NCBI RefSeq assembly: GCF_004193775.1
Contig: NC_041003.1
Coordinates: forward strand, 42,413,611 to 42,477,610
DNA from: Glycine soja
Taxonomy: Eukaryota > Streptophyta > Magnoliopsida > Fabales > Fabaceae
DNA: 64,000 nt
Direction of reading: 5' to 3'
A program made the position numbers and the translations under genes. The notes under the pieces were generated by a model. That model saw nothing but the letters and a program-made list of their open reading frames with translations, had not been told where the DNA came from and searched no databases. Positions within the stretch are counted from its first letter, which is position 1, and each line of letters begins with the position of its first letter. This document shows positions 39,144 through 53,790 of this stretch, in pieces.

Positions 39144-42100
39144 TTAATGTATTTTTTGGTGAGGAAAAGGGTTAGGACCTTCTAGACGAATATAGTCATA
39201 CATTATCCCCTGGAAGAGGGCCAAGGGGCCACTAGCCATAGTTTGTGTTAGAAATATAATATTAACGCTTTTCTCTAGCAGAAGACCAGGCACATCAATG
39301 CTGAATAGCCAGTAGAGTCCATGAATTCCATGTCTAGCTATTGCATTGTCCTTCCCAATCACTCCCGTAGTGAACAGAGGAGGATCTTGTTTTGGATCAT
39401 TCACTCTAACCTATGATATCCAGACCAAAAATGTCATGGAATGAAACAATAATAGAAAATGAAAATACTCAACAAATTGATGCAGCCCGCGTTTAGATGA
39501 AATTAACCAAATTGATTTTAATTAAAATTGATTTTGATGGGATTTGATTTGATTTATATTTTTAGTATAAATTTTTTATCCAAAACAACAATTATTCAAA
39601 ATTACTTCTATTCAGAATTAATTCTTGATGTCAAAAATAAATTTTGACTTTTTTTTAACTTAAAACTAAACATGTAAAATTCATCTAAAATTAATTTTAA
39701 ATCCAAAATCAAGTATTCTAAATTAAACATCCATAATGTGAGATTACACAGAAAAGTTTTGTGAGGTTCCAAACCTGTAATTCAGAGATATTTGCACTTG
39801 CAAGTGCCAATCTTAATCTGTAGATGTTACTTGCCTCCACGTCATCGAGGTTGAACTTAATTTGCCAAGTAGTTCCTTGGTAACTGCCATCTTCTTGCTT
39901 CCTGTATTTCATGCACTAATTTCATCTTTCATGGATAATTAATATAATTGCTTTTAAAGAAGCAAATATAATTGTATGTTGTCTCTATAGAGCATACCTG
40001 GGGACATGTGCAAAGAACCAATCTTTTGTGTAGTCACTGACACCCACTGTATAAATTAAATCTTCATTTGGGTATAACTCTGCATATCTTTCCCACAAAC
40101 CATATTGCCTAAACCTATAAATGGGTAACGAGACTTAAGAAATTAATCCAATAGTGGAGTTTGGTGGGATCACAAAGCTAAACATGTTGAACCTAAGGAT
40201 TTAATTTGTAAATATAGGAGCTGACTTGTTGTCTGGATGGTTGACAAAGAGCTTGTTAATGTATTTGGGATTAGGATCAGGAACATAGAATCCAGCAGCA
40301 GAGCGATCAGGAATGCCTATTTCCCATAATGTTGGGCCATCTCTTGGTGGCTCAAAAATAATGTCACCAAGGTTTATTTCACAACCTGCATATTTCATTT
40401 GTTATTATAGTATTTAAGAAACATAGACTAAAACACAAACAAGTAAAACAATATTCGCTAACGATGATGCACTAATAATATAATAATATAAAACAGTTTT
40501 ATGTTATTACTCAAGACATGACTTTAAGGTTGTGTTTATTATAAGTGATGAAATTAATTTACTGACGACAGAAACGAGACATCTTCGTTTGGTACATGAC
40601 ATTGAGGACAGAGTTAAGTTGGGGTATGTAGGTCCCATTAAGCATAGTTGTTTCCTTGTTACAGTTATGAAAATGATACTTTCATATTTTTACCCCCATA
40701 AATCATAAATTTGTGGAAAGAAGTCAGACTTGCATGAAGAGAATTGTAAGGATAAAATTGTATTTTTATTCAGTTATTTAACTTTTTTTATCTTATTTTT
40801 TTTAAATCAAACAATTCAACTTTGAATTTGTGATTTTATAAGAGACAAAAATTTATAATATATAATTATTTGTAATTGTATCACATCGTGCATAACATTT
40901 TTCTTTTCTCTTCACTAAAGATAAGCATAGTTTAGTTTGTAGAGTTTATAAAACTAGTTTATTTTAAAGGAACATTCAGGGGTTACATGCTCTGTCCAAT
41001 AAAATGAAATTAACATATAATAAAAAAATGAAATTAAAATAACCTGGTGTTATGGTGAGGACAACATTATTCCAATACTCTCCAATGAAACCTGGAACCC
41101 ATGCATAGAGATTGTAATCCCCACTGCGTATATTATCGATTGAGAAGTACCCTTCCTCGTTTGCTCTAGTCCAAAATTGGTATCCCTGACCAAACAAAAT
41201 AGGCCTCGAAAGTTAATATTGCTGCCCAAATACTACTTACACATGTAAATGTTGAAGTGTTTGATTATTTGGTGGAGAACAATAAAACAATATATGAACT
41301 CAATTTTGGTAAATGCTTCTGTAGTTTAAACCTTGCATTCTCTTTGCCAGGATCCAGCTTCTCCTGGTGTTGCCAGCCCTACGTATGCGCCTTCTGCTAT
41401 TATGTTCTCGTCACTTACACACCTGAAAAATTCACTTTACAAAAGTTACATTTTGTTCTTAATTTTACACTATATCATTTACTTTAATCTTTTTGTATTA
41501 TATTTTTCAGATTAATGTGAATAGAGTGATCGATAATGTAAAAATGGGAGTTCATAGTCTTGTATTAGGACTTTGGTGTTACGTACCTGTCTCGAACTAG
41601 TAATGTGCCACACAAACTCCCCCGCTGGCTAGACTTTTGAAAATCTTCTGAAGCTGGAAAATCATAGGGCCAACTTTGAACCTCCTCCTTCATCTACAAA
41701 CCATTTTTGGTTTTCTAAGAGTTAGTAGTTTATATATATATATATTAATTCCTTTTTTTGTGAGGAGGAGCCAAGCCCCTTGCTGTTAATCCTTTGTTAT
41801 ATAATTTTCCTACATGAATCTAAAAATCTCCTTAAGATAAGTCTAATTAACAACTTGATAATAAAATTGAAACCTGATTTTTGGCGTCCTCCCAGAGCTC
41901 TAACGGGTCATCGCCATTTAACAAACTGTTGAGATAAACAAAAGTTGGCCCAAAAACTTTCTTCCAGGGTTCATTAGGCTGGAGTTTCAAAACTATATCC
42001 TCTCCTGCGTAGTGAGCACTAAGAAACATCTGACACATACAACAATATTGCAAGCTATTTGTATTTAGCCAATTAATAAGAATCAGAAAAAATGTTAATA

Positions 42101-44958
42101 TGTAATAGTTTTTCATTGAAATTAATCTAACACTCATTAACAACTAATGCAAATGGTAATAGGTGAGTTTATGCTTCACCTTCGCAACGAAAAACTTACC
42201 GCCAGGCTTATTGGGCCTACGTGGGAAGTAAGGTTCTGTTTAACTGGGCCACCTGATCGAAACTCATTGCTGGGTAAGATTACCCATAACCCCATGGCTG
42301 GATCATCTTCGGATTGTGAACTTATCCACCCATGAACCATTAGATCTTTGTTCTCACTTGAATATTGGTACTTGTCATCCACCTTAATCGGTCAACAATA
42401 AATTTCATTAAGCAAAAATAATGTTATAGAGTAAGGGTTGGGTTGTCTGTGTATTATTATTAAACAATATTTTTAATGCTTATAGACTTTTGTTATTTAA
42501 AAAAATAAAAAATTGGTTTAATAATTTTTTTAGCTAGAATTAGCAGCATTTGACAAAAATTTAAAGGCTATTATGTATTTTAGTAAGGTTTAGTTTTGAT
42601 ATATTGTTTGTGTATTTTTTTTAAAATCCTCAACTAATTAAATTACAATCTAAGAATAATTTTAAAGATAATTATCACAAAAGTTAATGATTTTCAATAA
42701 TATAGTGATCTATGATTTGTTTATAATATAAAAAATATTTAAATTCAATGTGTTTCACTTAAATTTATTTGTTTGGGTTTTAAACAAAGGAGAGTAAACG
42801 AGGTCCAGACGTATATTTTTCAATAATATAGTGATCTAATAATTATATAGTTTCTTTTTTGACTGATGATAGATATATATATCTCATTTTTAAGAAGGTT
42901 AAATCATAATTGTAATCAGAATATATTTTGTTTTATTTTGGTCCAGTATGAAAAAAACTCCATACTTTAGACTTACATGAAAAACATTTCCAAATTGATT
43001 CCTACCATTTGCTAAAGTTATACTTTGCCCCTTATACTTCACATTATTTTTCAGTTTAGTCTTTACATACAAAATTTTATATTTTAATTCTTACACTACT
43101 TTTTTTAGTCCCAAAGATAATTCTAACTCCATTATAACCTCAAGAAAGATTGAGATTAATTTGTAAATGTTTTTTCATGCAACGATCAAAATGTAGATTT
43201 TTTTTATAAAAGCAAAGAAAAAAAAGGTTGAACATAGAAAGAAAGTAGGGACTATATTTAAATTTAACTTTTTTTAATATAAAAGGTTAAAGAAAGAGAG
43301 AAATAAAAAGAAAAAATAGGTAAAATATATGATGATAAAAAATTTGAAAAAGAAATGAAAAGATAATAATATACTTGATTAAAGGTTTTGGATTCAAGTC
43401 TAGCTATAAAAAAGAATAAAATATATAAAAATATGATTAAAAGAGAAAACTTCATAAAATAATCAGTTAAATTTTTGAGTAAAAGTTACTTATTAATAAG
43501 TTGATAAATATTTAACACTAATAATAATCCAACAATAATTTAGAATTAATTAAGTAAGAGTATTATTATCATTTTCTTTTACTTTTTTTTAAGAGTTGCA
43601 TTGCAGGTCTAGTATTTTTTCTTATTAAATTAAAAAAGGTATACCTCTCCCTTAAACTCTGGTTCCACTGGATTAACTAGCAAAACTGCCTCCGGCGGAA
43701 CTAGTTCTTTTCCTCTTCCCGGTAATCTGTCGTCCGGGAGAGGCATAAATCTTTGTCTATCATCCGACACGGCCATATAATGAAACCTGCACAAGCAACC
43801 TCTCAAAATTATCTCTGCAGCAAGCTAATTTAGTGCACAAAAAATGAAGAAGATCTAATATACTATTCTATTTCATAAGGTTACTCCATACTTGTCTTTT
43901 CGTAGCTTGTAAACAATCCTTATTTGAGGTATGTTGAAAGCAGGCCACTCTTGTAAGTGTTCAAAGATGGCGTACGAGTAGAATCCTGCGGAATTACGAA
44001 GCATCACATACCTGCACAAATATTAATTGTTTAAATGTAATTAATAATTAATTATTATGCCTCATTGATCAAAATCAAATCTTATATAGTTTAGCAACAT
44101 TCTATACTAAAGAGTACCTTTTGTCAATATTTAGAGGTGCTCTCTTTCCCTTCAGAGATGGATCCCACTTTCTTGTGAATGAGATTTCAACCTGTTCCTC
44201 GTTTTCCATTATAACATTAAAACTTGTTCCTACAATCCTGCGTCAGTGCATTGTAGCCAATTAATTGCAAACTACCTCGTCATAACAGCACTAAAGACAT
44301 CATCATTATTTACAGCTACAGTTTTCCAAGTGTTTTTTTTGGTTTCCATAGGTCTCCTCCTCCTTCTTAGTCAATCTTGTTCTCGAAACACGATAAGATA
44401 AATCTGAATATTTCTTTTAGTGGTAATTCAAATCTTGATTCATTATGTTTTTGGTTTATGATAATCTCTGGTAATTAAGTAGTAACATTTGGTTTAATAT
44501 AAAATGGGAACTAAACTTATGAGAGGCGATGATCACATACCGTTCAAATGTCCCAGTTGTTCCCGTACTTCCGGCTTCACTCCAAACAACGTCCCAATAC
44601 CTATGAATTCATTATTAAAAGTAACCATATAAAGTCTCATGAATTAATATATAGTGAGGGAAAATGATTAATCACACACCAGATCTGAATCTCAGTGTGC
44701 ACGAACATACCCTCTATTATCCTTCTCGTTAAGAGTTTCAAGCAGATTATCAATGCCATTATATTGTATTCCAGTAACAAATCCACCTGGATTTGATAAA
44801 TACACTTGCAGTATGCCATTATCCATAACCACCTGCAATTCCAAAATTCAATTTGCCAAAATTTCAGAATATTAATTATTCCAAAACTTTGAATATAGAA
44901 GAAAACAATCTCTTACTTGACTGTCTTCAACACGCAATTGCACTGCTTGTGAGGCCAT
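39144..44958 (-). CDS. rhamnogalacturonate lyase (PL4 family), complete 15-exon gene
   Basis: Exons: 44958-44917, 44832-44711, 44600-44541, 44237-44118, 44011-43892, 43786-43645, 42382-42200, 42029-41874, 41693-41587, 41422-41332, 41185-41044, 40385-40226, 40114-39998, 39901-39775, 39410-39144. Sum 1956 nt, 651 aa, all junctions in frame. The product starts MASQAVQLRVEDSQVVMDNG and lacks an obvious N-terminal signal peptide. Residues 1 to ~320 form the catalytic domain (GGFVTGIQYNGIDNLLE, NRGYWDVVWSE); ~350-430 resemble the fibronectin-III-like module (GYVGLA/GSWQRECKGYQFWTRA, SGDYNLYAWVPGF); ~440-651 the C-terminal carbohydrate-binding-like domain (LWEIGIPDRSAAGFYVPDP, ARHGIHGLYW). PL4 enzymes cleave rhamnogalacturonan I by beta-elimination in pectin. 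The exon 12 donor is weak (AA|GTCAGC). No inactivating lesion seen; enzyme activity and secretion are not shown. Confidence 0.93.
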
Positions 44959-47900
44959 GGTGATGATGGATCTTCGGTAGTTGCTATATCCTGTCCTATA
45001 ATATATCTATATTTGCTACAGAGTATTTATTTATCATGCAAATTCTTGAGGTTCGTGAGATAAGGGTCTTTGGTCTGGTTTCTTTAAACTAAAGGCCAAT
45101 CAATTTTTCTTTTAACTTTATTTTGCTCGGTTTTCATGGTCATGTCTTTACTCAATCGCCTCTGTATGTAGACGTGTACGTTTTGGATTGCGACTTATTA
45201 TTAATCAATACTGTCTTTGACTTGGCTTATAGTTTTTGTCATATGTAATACGCACAACAAATTAACATCATAAAATGTATGTTTGAGCCTTTGATGTCAC
45301 GAGATTCTAAAGTACTAAAGAGGAAGTGTATCTTTCAAATTTGCGAGTTATGATAGGGTGCACAAATTTGAAATTTCGTATATTATACATAAGGTAATAT
45401 ATACAACCTACATGCGTAGGTTGCAAAATTTTTAATATTCCCTTTGGTCCTTAATTATAACATTTTACGGAAGGATATAATATAAATGTAATATTAATTT
45501 GAAATTAATTCTTTTCTAATACATTTTGAGAAACAACGTCTAAACAAAAGTATTAATTTCCAGTTGTTAAGTAAACAGTGCTTGCTGTGACAAGACATTG
45601 TGCGTTGCTCCAAAAAAGTTTGATAAATACGGTTTTACTATATTTCTTCATCAGTGATTTGCCAGAGCGAGGAACACGTTGGCATTTCGTAGCATGTCAC
45701 ATAATGTGATAATGATATCATATTATTTTGTAAATTTAAAGCATGATAGTTTTTTCATGTGATGAGGAAATGGTCCACCATGCACATTACCTGATTTCAC
45801 AATATTCCCCCCCCCCCCCCCCCCAAAATTCACATAATTTTACACTTTTTTCCCACCTTCTAATATAGTATAATACATTTTATCTAATGATCATATACAA
45901 TTTAGCCTGCAATTATAACCAACATTATTTAAAATTATAAAATTTTAATTACCAAACCATTTGTTATTTTTTTTAAATCACATTAAAAAAACATAACATG
46001 TATTTTTTTTATATAAAAAACATTTCTATTTGAGTCAAATAAAAATCAAATAAGTATGTCCAACAAAATTCTTCTTCCTCATATTTATAAATATTACCTT
46101 AATTTGCATATTTTTTTTATCCATATGAATAAAATAAATACTAAAAAAATTATAATAACTCCCATATCATTCTCAATCATCTCAATCAACTAAGTTAAAT
46201 CTCTCATTTGACACATTATTATGAAAATACTGCCCTTAATTTTTTTGTCATTTTCTATCAATATATAAAATTATCATGACATGACAAATTAACTAGCTTA
46301 CGCCACAATTTTCTGAAAACAAAGTTCACCTAATGTAAGTGAGAATTGATTGATTAATTTTTTCGAAAGCTTGATTGATTAAAATATAAAGCTACTTTTA
46401 TGCCAATGTGGACACCGTCTAAGACAAGATTAACAAGTTAATAAAGGAAACCTACATGTCTTTCTTTGCCAGTATAACTGAACACACAGTTCCAAAAAAT
46501 GAAATTGAAGATCAAGCCTTTTAAAATTAATTAAAACAACTTATTGAAATTATTGTGATTTTATTTAAACTTTATAGTTTTTCTTTTTTGGTAACTATCA
46601 TATTGTAATGAAATTGTTTCCACTGAAAATAAAGGACCACTTATAAATTATTATCACACTTAATTTTTCTAAAGATGTAAACTTATTTGTTGAATTATTA
46701 TAATAAATATTTAGTATTTCATTTTTAATTAGTAATAAAGTCAATTTAATTATTTAGTTTTTATTGGGGCATTATTAATCTTGAGTAATATTTGATTTAG
46801 TTTTAAAAAACTTATTCGTGCTAAAATAATAAGAAATGGTAACATATAATTTTGATACGTATCAAGATTTTTACATTATAGAAATCACTCTAGAAATCAT
46901 GCATATTGGAATAATGACTATAATAGGATTTATCCATGTGACTTTAGAAGTGTGCTTTTAAATATTCGGGTTCAGTCCTTTTGCTTTGCCATGTAAATTT
47001 CTGACTTCATGTCTAGTATAGGATCAACTAAATCACGTGAGACCTTTCACTTTATTTTAGAATCTTATAGTCACCCACGAGCTACCATTGTCATTTTGTT
47101 GTTATTTGGTGACATCTCTGTTTAAAGAAGACAAATGAAAAATTATTGAAAGGACCTATGCAAATTTGCCAGCGACAACAAATAGGAAAGGAAGACATTG
47201 CAGAACTTCCATAAAGTATTATAATTTGTTTGCCTTCCTATCGTTCTTCGGACCACTAATTATTTTACCATTGATTTGATTTGAATTAATAAATGTATGA
47301 TGTTTCCCATTGTTTAGTTATATGATCATTATAATATTTGGATATTCAGGTTTTCTATTTCATATTAGTTAGTTGCAAAGTTATGAAATTTGATTCACTG
47401 ACTGGGTTAAGGCAGTAGGTCAGTGATTCAATTAGTGGGTCACTAATAGGTTCGATTTGATTTGGTATATATTAAAAAATTTAAAATTATATATGTATTT
47501 ATTATATATAAGTATATAACAAACATTATTTAATAAAGAAAAATTTATTCATATTCCAAAATTTAAAATAATAATTGAAGCGTTAAAGTTAATAATATAA
47601 GTCCACAAATAATAATTCAATAACACAATTATACAAATTTTAAATTTTTGTTGGAACATTTTTTTTTTGTTTTTTTTACACAAAACTGGTTTTAAAAAAC
47701 AGTCTAGGTTGAATTTATTCCAAACCAACCGGATCATTCCGGACCAGATACATAACTGCTTCAATAACCAAACTGGTACGGTTATGCCACCGAATCCCGA
47801 TTGAACTAATCCAACCCCGGGTCACACAGTTTTTAAAGTATGGATAGTTGCTTGATTTTACATGCTCTAATTGGGTAAGCCTATAAATTTTTAAAACTAA

Positions 47901-48358
47901 TATAGGATTAATGAGTAGATATGAATATTGCCCAAACAAAGAATTAGGAGAACCATAATTGATCAATGTAAAAAGAACTAATTGCTTATGATTTCCAATA
48001 TATAAAAACAATTTTCCCTTTCTCTCCTAAAAAAGAGAAAGAACAGTCCCATGGAGAAACTAAAATGTTTTGGTAAAAAAAAAAAAACACAAACTATCCC
48101 CCTTCTATGCGATTTATTGTTGTAAAAATTCTGCAACAGTTTTTAGAACCCTTGGTATTTCCCACTCAGGAGTTTGAGATATTAAATTTATTTAAGTGTC
48201 TAACATTTTCCAACAGATTTTGGGACAACTCTCAAATCCAAATGTTACATCTGCATAACAAAACTTGGAATAAATTTAAAATTATTGTTATAAGTCTTAA
48301 TTGTTTAAATGACTAGAACACAAGTTAATTTGCAATCAACTTAATTCCAATCCAATGT
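44959..48358. other. spacer between the two lyase copies, including the promoter of copy 1
   Basis: The first ~200 bp (44959-45165) are duplicated at 63806-64000, so they belong to the tandem unit and probably hold the promoter. The rest is AT-rich with an 18-C run at 45807-45824. No gene seen. Confidence 0.45.
47680..47870. repeat. AACTGGTTT/AACCGG-rich repeat segment
   Basis: Repeated motifs of the kind AAACTGGTTTTAAAA, CCAACCGGATC and AAACTGGTACGG. Similar in texture to 29040-29480. Family not recognised. Confidence 0.35.
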
Positions 48359-51300
48359 TGAATATCTATATGTAGAATACAGACAAACAAGGTGATGATA
48401 GATACGAAAATGCAAAAAGTGTTGTAGGTTTCTTCATGTTCATATTGAATAACCAAATTTAATGTATTTTTTGGTGAGGAAAAGGGTTAGGACCTTCTAG
48501 ACGAATATAGTCATACATTATCCCCTGGAAGAGGACCAAGGGGCCACTAGCCATAGTTTGTGTTAGAAATATAATATTAATGATTTTCTCTAGCAGAAGA
48601 CCAGGCACATCAATGCTGAATAGCCAGTAGAGTCCATGAATTCCATGTCTAGCTATTGCATTGTCCTTCCCAATCACTCCCGTATATGATATCCAGACCA
48701 AAAATGTCATGGAATGAAACAATAATAGAAAGTGAAAATACTCAACAAATTGATGCAGCGGGTGCTTAGATGAAATTAACCAAATTGATTTTGAGGTGAT
48801 ATGATTTATGTTTTTAGTATAAATTTTTTATCTAAAGTAAAAATTATCCAAATTACTTCTACTCAAAATCATATCAAAATAAATTTTTGACTTTTTTCAA
48901 ATTGAAACTAAACATGTAAAATTTATCTAAAATTAATTTTAAACCCAAAATCAATTATCCTATCCTGAAGCTAAACATCCATGTAATGTGAGATTACACA
49001 GAAAAGTTTTGTGAGGTTCCAAACCTGTAATTCAGAGATATTTGCACTTGCAAGTGCCAACCTTAATCTGTAGATGTTACTTGTCTCCACGTCATCGAGG
49101 TTGAACTTAATTTGCCAAGTAGTTCCTTGGTAACTGCCATCTTCTTGCTTCCTGTATTTCATGCACTAATTTCATCTTTCATGGATAATTAATATAGGTG
49201 CTTTTGAAGAAGCAAATATAATGGTATGTTGTCTCTACAGAGCATACCCGGTGACATGTGCAAAGAACCAATCTTGTGTAGTCACTGACACCCACTGTAT
49301 AAAATAAATTAAATCTTCATTTGGGTATAACTCTGCATATCTTTCCCACAAACCATATTGCCTAAACCTATAAATGGGTAACGAGACTTAAGAAATTAAT
49401 CAAATAGTGGAGTTTGGTGGGATCACAAAGCTAAACATGTTGAACCTAAGGATTTAATGTGTAAATATAGGAGCTGACTTGTCTGGTTGACAAAGAGCTT
49501 GTTAATGTATTTGGGATTAGGATCAGGAACATAGAATCCAGCAGCAGAGCGATCAGGAATGTCTATTTCCCATAATGTTGGGCCATCTCTTGGTGGCTCA
49601 AAAATAATGTCACCAAATTTCACAACCTGCATATTTCATTTGTTATTATAGTATTTAAGAAACATAGACTAAAACACAAACAAGTAAAACAATAATCGCT
49701 AACGATGATTTACTAATAATATAATAATATAAAACAGTTTTATGTTATTACTCAAGACATGACTTTAAGGTTGTGTTTGTTACAAGTGATGAAATTAATT
49801 TACCGACGACAGAAACGAGACATCTTCGTTTGGTACATGACATTGAGGACAGAGTTAAGTTGGGGTATGTAGGTCCCATTAAGCATAGTTGTTTCCTTGT
49901 TACAGTTGTGAAAATGATACATTTATATTTTTACCCCGTAAATCATAAATTTGTGGAAAGAAGTCAGACTTGCATGAAGAGAATTGTAAGGACAAAATTG
50001 TATTTTTATTTCGTTATTTAACTTTTTTTTTTATCTTATTTCTTACTTATTTCTTTTAAACCAAACAATTCAACTTTCAATTTTATTTTTATTTCATGTC
50101 TCTTATTTTCATCTTTTTTATTTCCATCGTCATAGCCAAAATACAGTCTTAAAATAATTTAATGAGAGTGAATAAATTTATAATATATAATGACTTGTGA
50201 TTGGATCACATTGTGCATAACATTTTTTTTCTCTTCACTCACTAAATTTACAAATGTGTTTTTGTATTATAGTCCATACATGTGCGATTTTAAAACTACT
50301 AGATATAGACCCGCGTGTTGTGCCGGTTTATAAATAATTAAAGAAATATTTAAATAAATTATTTATTTGATAAACTAAATTTTAAAATATAATTATCAAT
50401 GATATTCTATATTATTTTCTGTTAAAGAAGATAAAAAAATTACGTATAAATTAAGATATTTTTTATTTATCAATATATTTATAAGGGAATATTCTAAAAT
50501 TGGAGGTTGACTACTCGACTAAAGTTGGTTAACGTGAAGATAGATTGTTTTCACTTATGACAAATTGTTTTTTCACATTTTTCTTTAATGGACTTTCTTC
50601 TTCTTTTGATGATGAAGGTGCGTCTTTTGACTTCTGGGATAATTGTAGCTTTGGACTTTGACTTGTGACAATTTGTTTATTAGCCTTTTTTTAATGGACT
50701 TTGTGAGATTTGATAAACTTGTTCGTTAGATAATGAAGATGCACCTTTTGATTTGTTGGATGCTTGTAGTTTTAGGCTTTGACTCATAATTAGTTCTTCA
50801 GCTGACTCATCTGATGATATTTGTTGTGGTGAAGTGAGCTCCTTTTTTTTTTTATTAAAAATATTAATTAGTAGATAAAACTATTAATATTTTGTATAAG
50901 TAAAAATGAAAATAAAGAATAAATAAGTTACCTAATTTCTTTGAGGAGAGGATCATGCTGAATAGTATTTTTTGGAATAAAAGTCCTTGTGACGGTATAA
51001 GTTTGAAATCCTTCCTTCAAGTTGTGAGTTGTGAGCATGATTCCAAGAATAAAAGCAGTTGTGAGCAAGATTTCAAGAATAAAAGTGTGTTTGCATTCTC
51101 TACAAGTGTATTAATTTTTCTCTTTTAACTTTCTTTTGACATCTCTCATATGTAATATAATGCCAACCAAACGTATCGTTGATCTCATTGATTGTTGCAT
51201 GAATTGTGAACAGATGATCCTATTATTTTATATATGTTAAAACTAATAAAAAATAAAGTATTATTGAATATTATGAATATGAAAGTCATGGTAGGTTAGC

Positions 51301-51911
51301 CTACTTGTGATTCTCATACCCATTTCATGGACATTATCTCTTGCAAAGATCTTCTATTTTTGTACATTCTTTTGTCAAGAATGTTGGCAGAGAAGATAGT
51401 TCTTTTATTTGATGTTGTTCCAGTTTTTTTCTAGAAAGTAGTTATTTAGAATAAATTTATAATTTTTTAACTACATCAATCAACGAATTAGAATAAACTA
51501 ACAATTTTGTTTGTTGAATGTTACAAAATGTGTATAATAAAATAAAATAAAATAAGGAAGTTCATTTTACCATATCTTGAACTTTGCAAAATTAGGACTT
51601 TCTAGGTTGATATAGATCGTTGTACTTGAAGTTGAGTTGATTGAAAACTCATCTAAAAAATATTTATTAAAATATAATTGTTAGTAAATTAAAATTATTA
51701 TAGTAAATAAAATATAAAAAAGCTTATCGTAAGCAAAGAGTATGATATAGACTTAGTTGAATTAAAATTGTTTATTTATTAAATAAGTTGAATTGAAAAC
51801 AATACTAGTAAAGAAACATCTCAAATAAATATCAAATTAAATAAACATGCTAGTATAAAAATAAAGGGATAGGAAATTATGAATGAATTTTTATTTAAAT
51901 GCTATTTAAAG

Positions 51912-51912
<1 letters not shown>

Positions 51913-51980
<68 letters not shown>
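51913..51980. repeat. (AT)n microsatellite, 68 bp
   Basis: Uninterrupted AT dinucleotides inside the 3.55-kb insertion. Confidence 0.95.
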
Positions 51981-51984
<4 letters not shown>

Positions 51985-52154
51985 AAAAGAGATAGAGTAA
52001 TAACATATATAAATTGTAGAATATAAATTTTGTTAAGGATTTTAAATGTGCGAAAGTAATCAAACCTTTGAATTTCTTAATCAAGATAAAAGTGATTGCA
52101 ATTATCTTTGAACCTTCTTCTTCAATGTTGATTGTTTTTTCAAAAGGATTGATG

Positions 52155-53790
52155 TATAAAATGTAAAAGAAAATGGTGATAGAATGTAATATAGAACATT
52201 GAAGAATGAGGGCAGTGAACATGAGAAACATTTGGAGGTCACTAAGATTGAATGAAAATATTTCGATATAGATTTTGTTATGTTGTGAGTAACATTTAAG
52301 AAGAAAGAAGGAAACCAGAAGTGAGGAGCTCAAGTTTTATATATTATGTTCCTTTGATAGGTTTGTATGCATCATTTATTGAGACAATTCTTAAATTATG
52401 TATGGTGTATGAGTTCTCCTTTTGTAAAATATCATTGAATTTTGAAATCATGTTCTCCCGTATCGCTACATGTAGTAGAGTTTCGTGTTACAATATATTT
52501 AAAAGTGCAAATTGGATTAAAATTAAAAATATTAAATAAATTTAATCAATAAAAAATTTGTTTAAAGTAATTTATTGTATTTTTTTTTATTTTGTGATAT
52601 GTAATATTGGAGATAGTAAATAAAATTATATTTGTAATAGTTAAAGTTGATGTGAAATATATTTTTTACAAACTAATGTGAAAAATAAATAAATTTCAAC
52701 TTTGTTTAACCAACATATTTTTTATATAGATTAGTTTGAAAACTAATTTTAGATCATGAAATTTGTTGATGTTAAATATTTATTTATATTTATATTTATA
52801 GAGCAAAAAATATATTATAATTTATAAATTACTAATATGAAAAAATTGAATGATATATAAAATGTAAAAGAAAATGGTTATAGAATGTAATATAGAACAT
52901 TGAAGAATAAGGATTCTAAACATGAGAAGCATTTGAAGGTGAGTAAAATTGAATTGAAATATTTTGATATAGGTTTTGTTATGTTGTAAGTAACATTGAA
53001 GAAGAAAGGAAAAAAAAAGTGATAGACACGAAAGGAGAATGCTCTTCTTTCTCCAAATCAACATTGCTAATGTCACAGCGTAATAGTGAGGAGCTCAACT
53101 TTTATGCATCATTTGTTGAGATAATTCTTAGATTATGCATGGCGTATAAGTTCCCCTCTTGTAAAATATCATTGAAGTTTGAAATCATATTTTTCCGTAT
53201 CGCTACATATAGTGGAGTTTCGTGTTACAATATATTTAAAAGTGCAAATCGGATTAAAATTAAAAATATTAAATAAATTTAATCAATATAAAATTTGTTT
53301 AAAGTAATTTAATGTACTTTTTTTGCATTTTGTGATATGTAATATTGGAGATAGTAAATAAATTATATTTGTAATAGTTAAAATTGATGTGAAATATATT
53401 TTTTACATACTAATGTGAAAAATAAATAAATTTCAACTTTGTTTAACCAACATATTTTTTTATAGATTAGTTTGAAAATTAATTTTAGATCATGAACTTT
53501 GTTAGTGTGAAATATTTATTTATATTTATATTTATAGAGCAGAAAATACATTAGAATTTAAAAATTATTAACATGAAAAAATTGAATGATAGATAAAATG
53601 TAAAAAAAAATGATTATAGAAGGTAATATAGAACATTGAAGAATCATTTAGAGGTCACTAAGATTGAATTAGAATGTTTTGATATAGGTTTTGTTAGGTT
53701 GTGGATAACATCATTAAAGAAGGAAGAAGAAAAAGAGAAGTGACAGACACAAAAGAAGAATGTTCTCTTTTCTTCAAAGAAGAATGTACT
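52155..53790. repeat. ~0.7-kb tandem repeat, about 2.3 copies
   Basis: Copies begin near 52157, 52860 and 53595, each with AAAATGTAAAA...ATAGAA and GTAATATAGAACATTGAAGAA. Shared later blocks include TCCGTATCGCTACAT, GTTTCGTGTTACAATATATT and TTTATTTATATTTATATTTA. The first two units are full length; the third is cut by the element edge. Confidence 0.85.

Noticed and set aside
45807..45824. 18-C run as a quadruplex regulatory site
   Set aside because: A single homopolymer in AT-rich spacer without nearby promoter; assembly-length error is as likely.
51902..52333. 143-codon minus-strand frame
   Set aside because: Ends in a poly-(IY) run from the (AT)n tract and overlaps the tandem array; no conserved features.
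52155..53790. CRISPR-like or satellite array
   Set aside because: The unit is about 0.7 kb with only 2.3 copies, in a plant genome; it is an ordinary tandem duplication.
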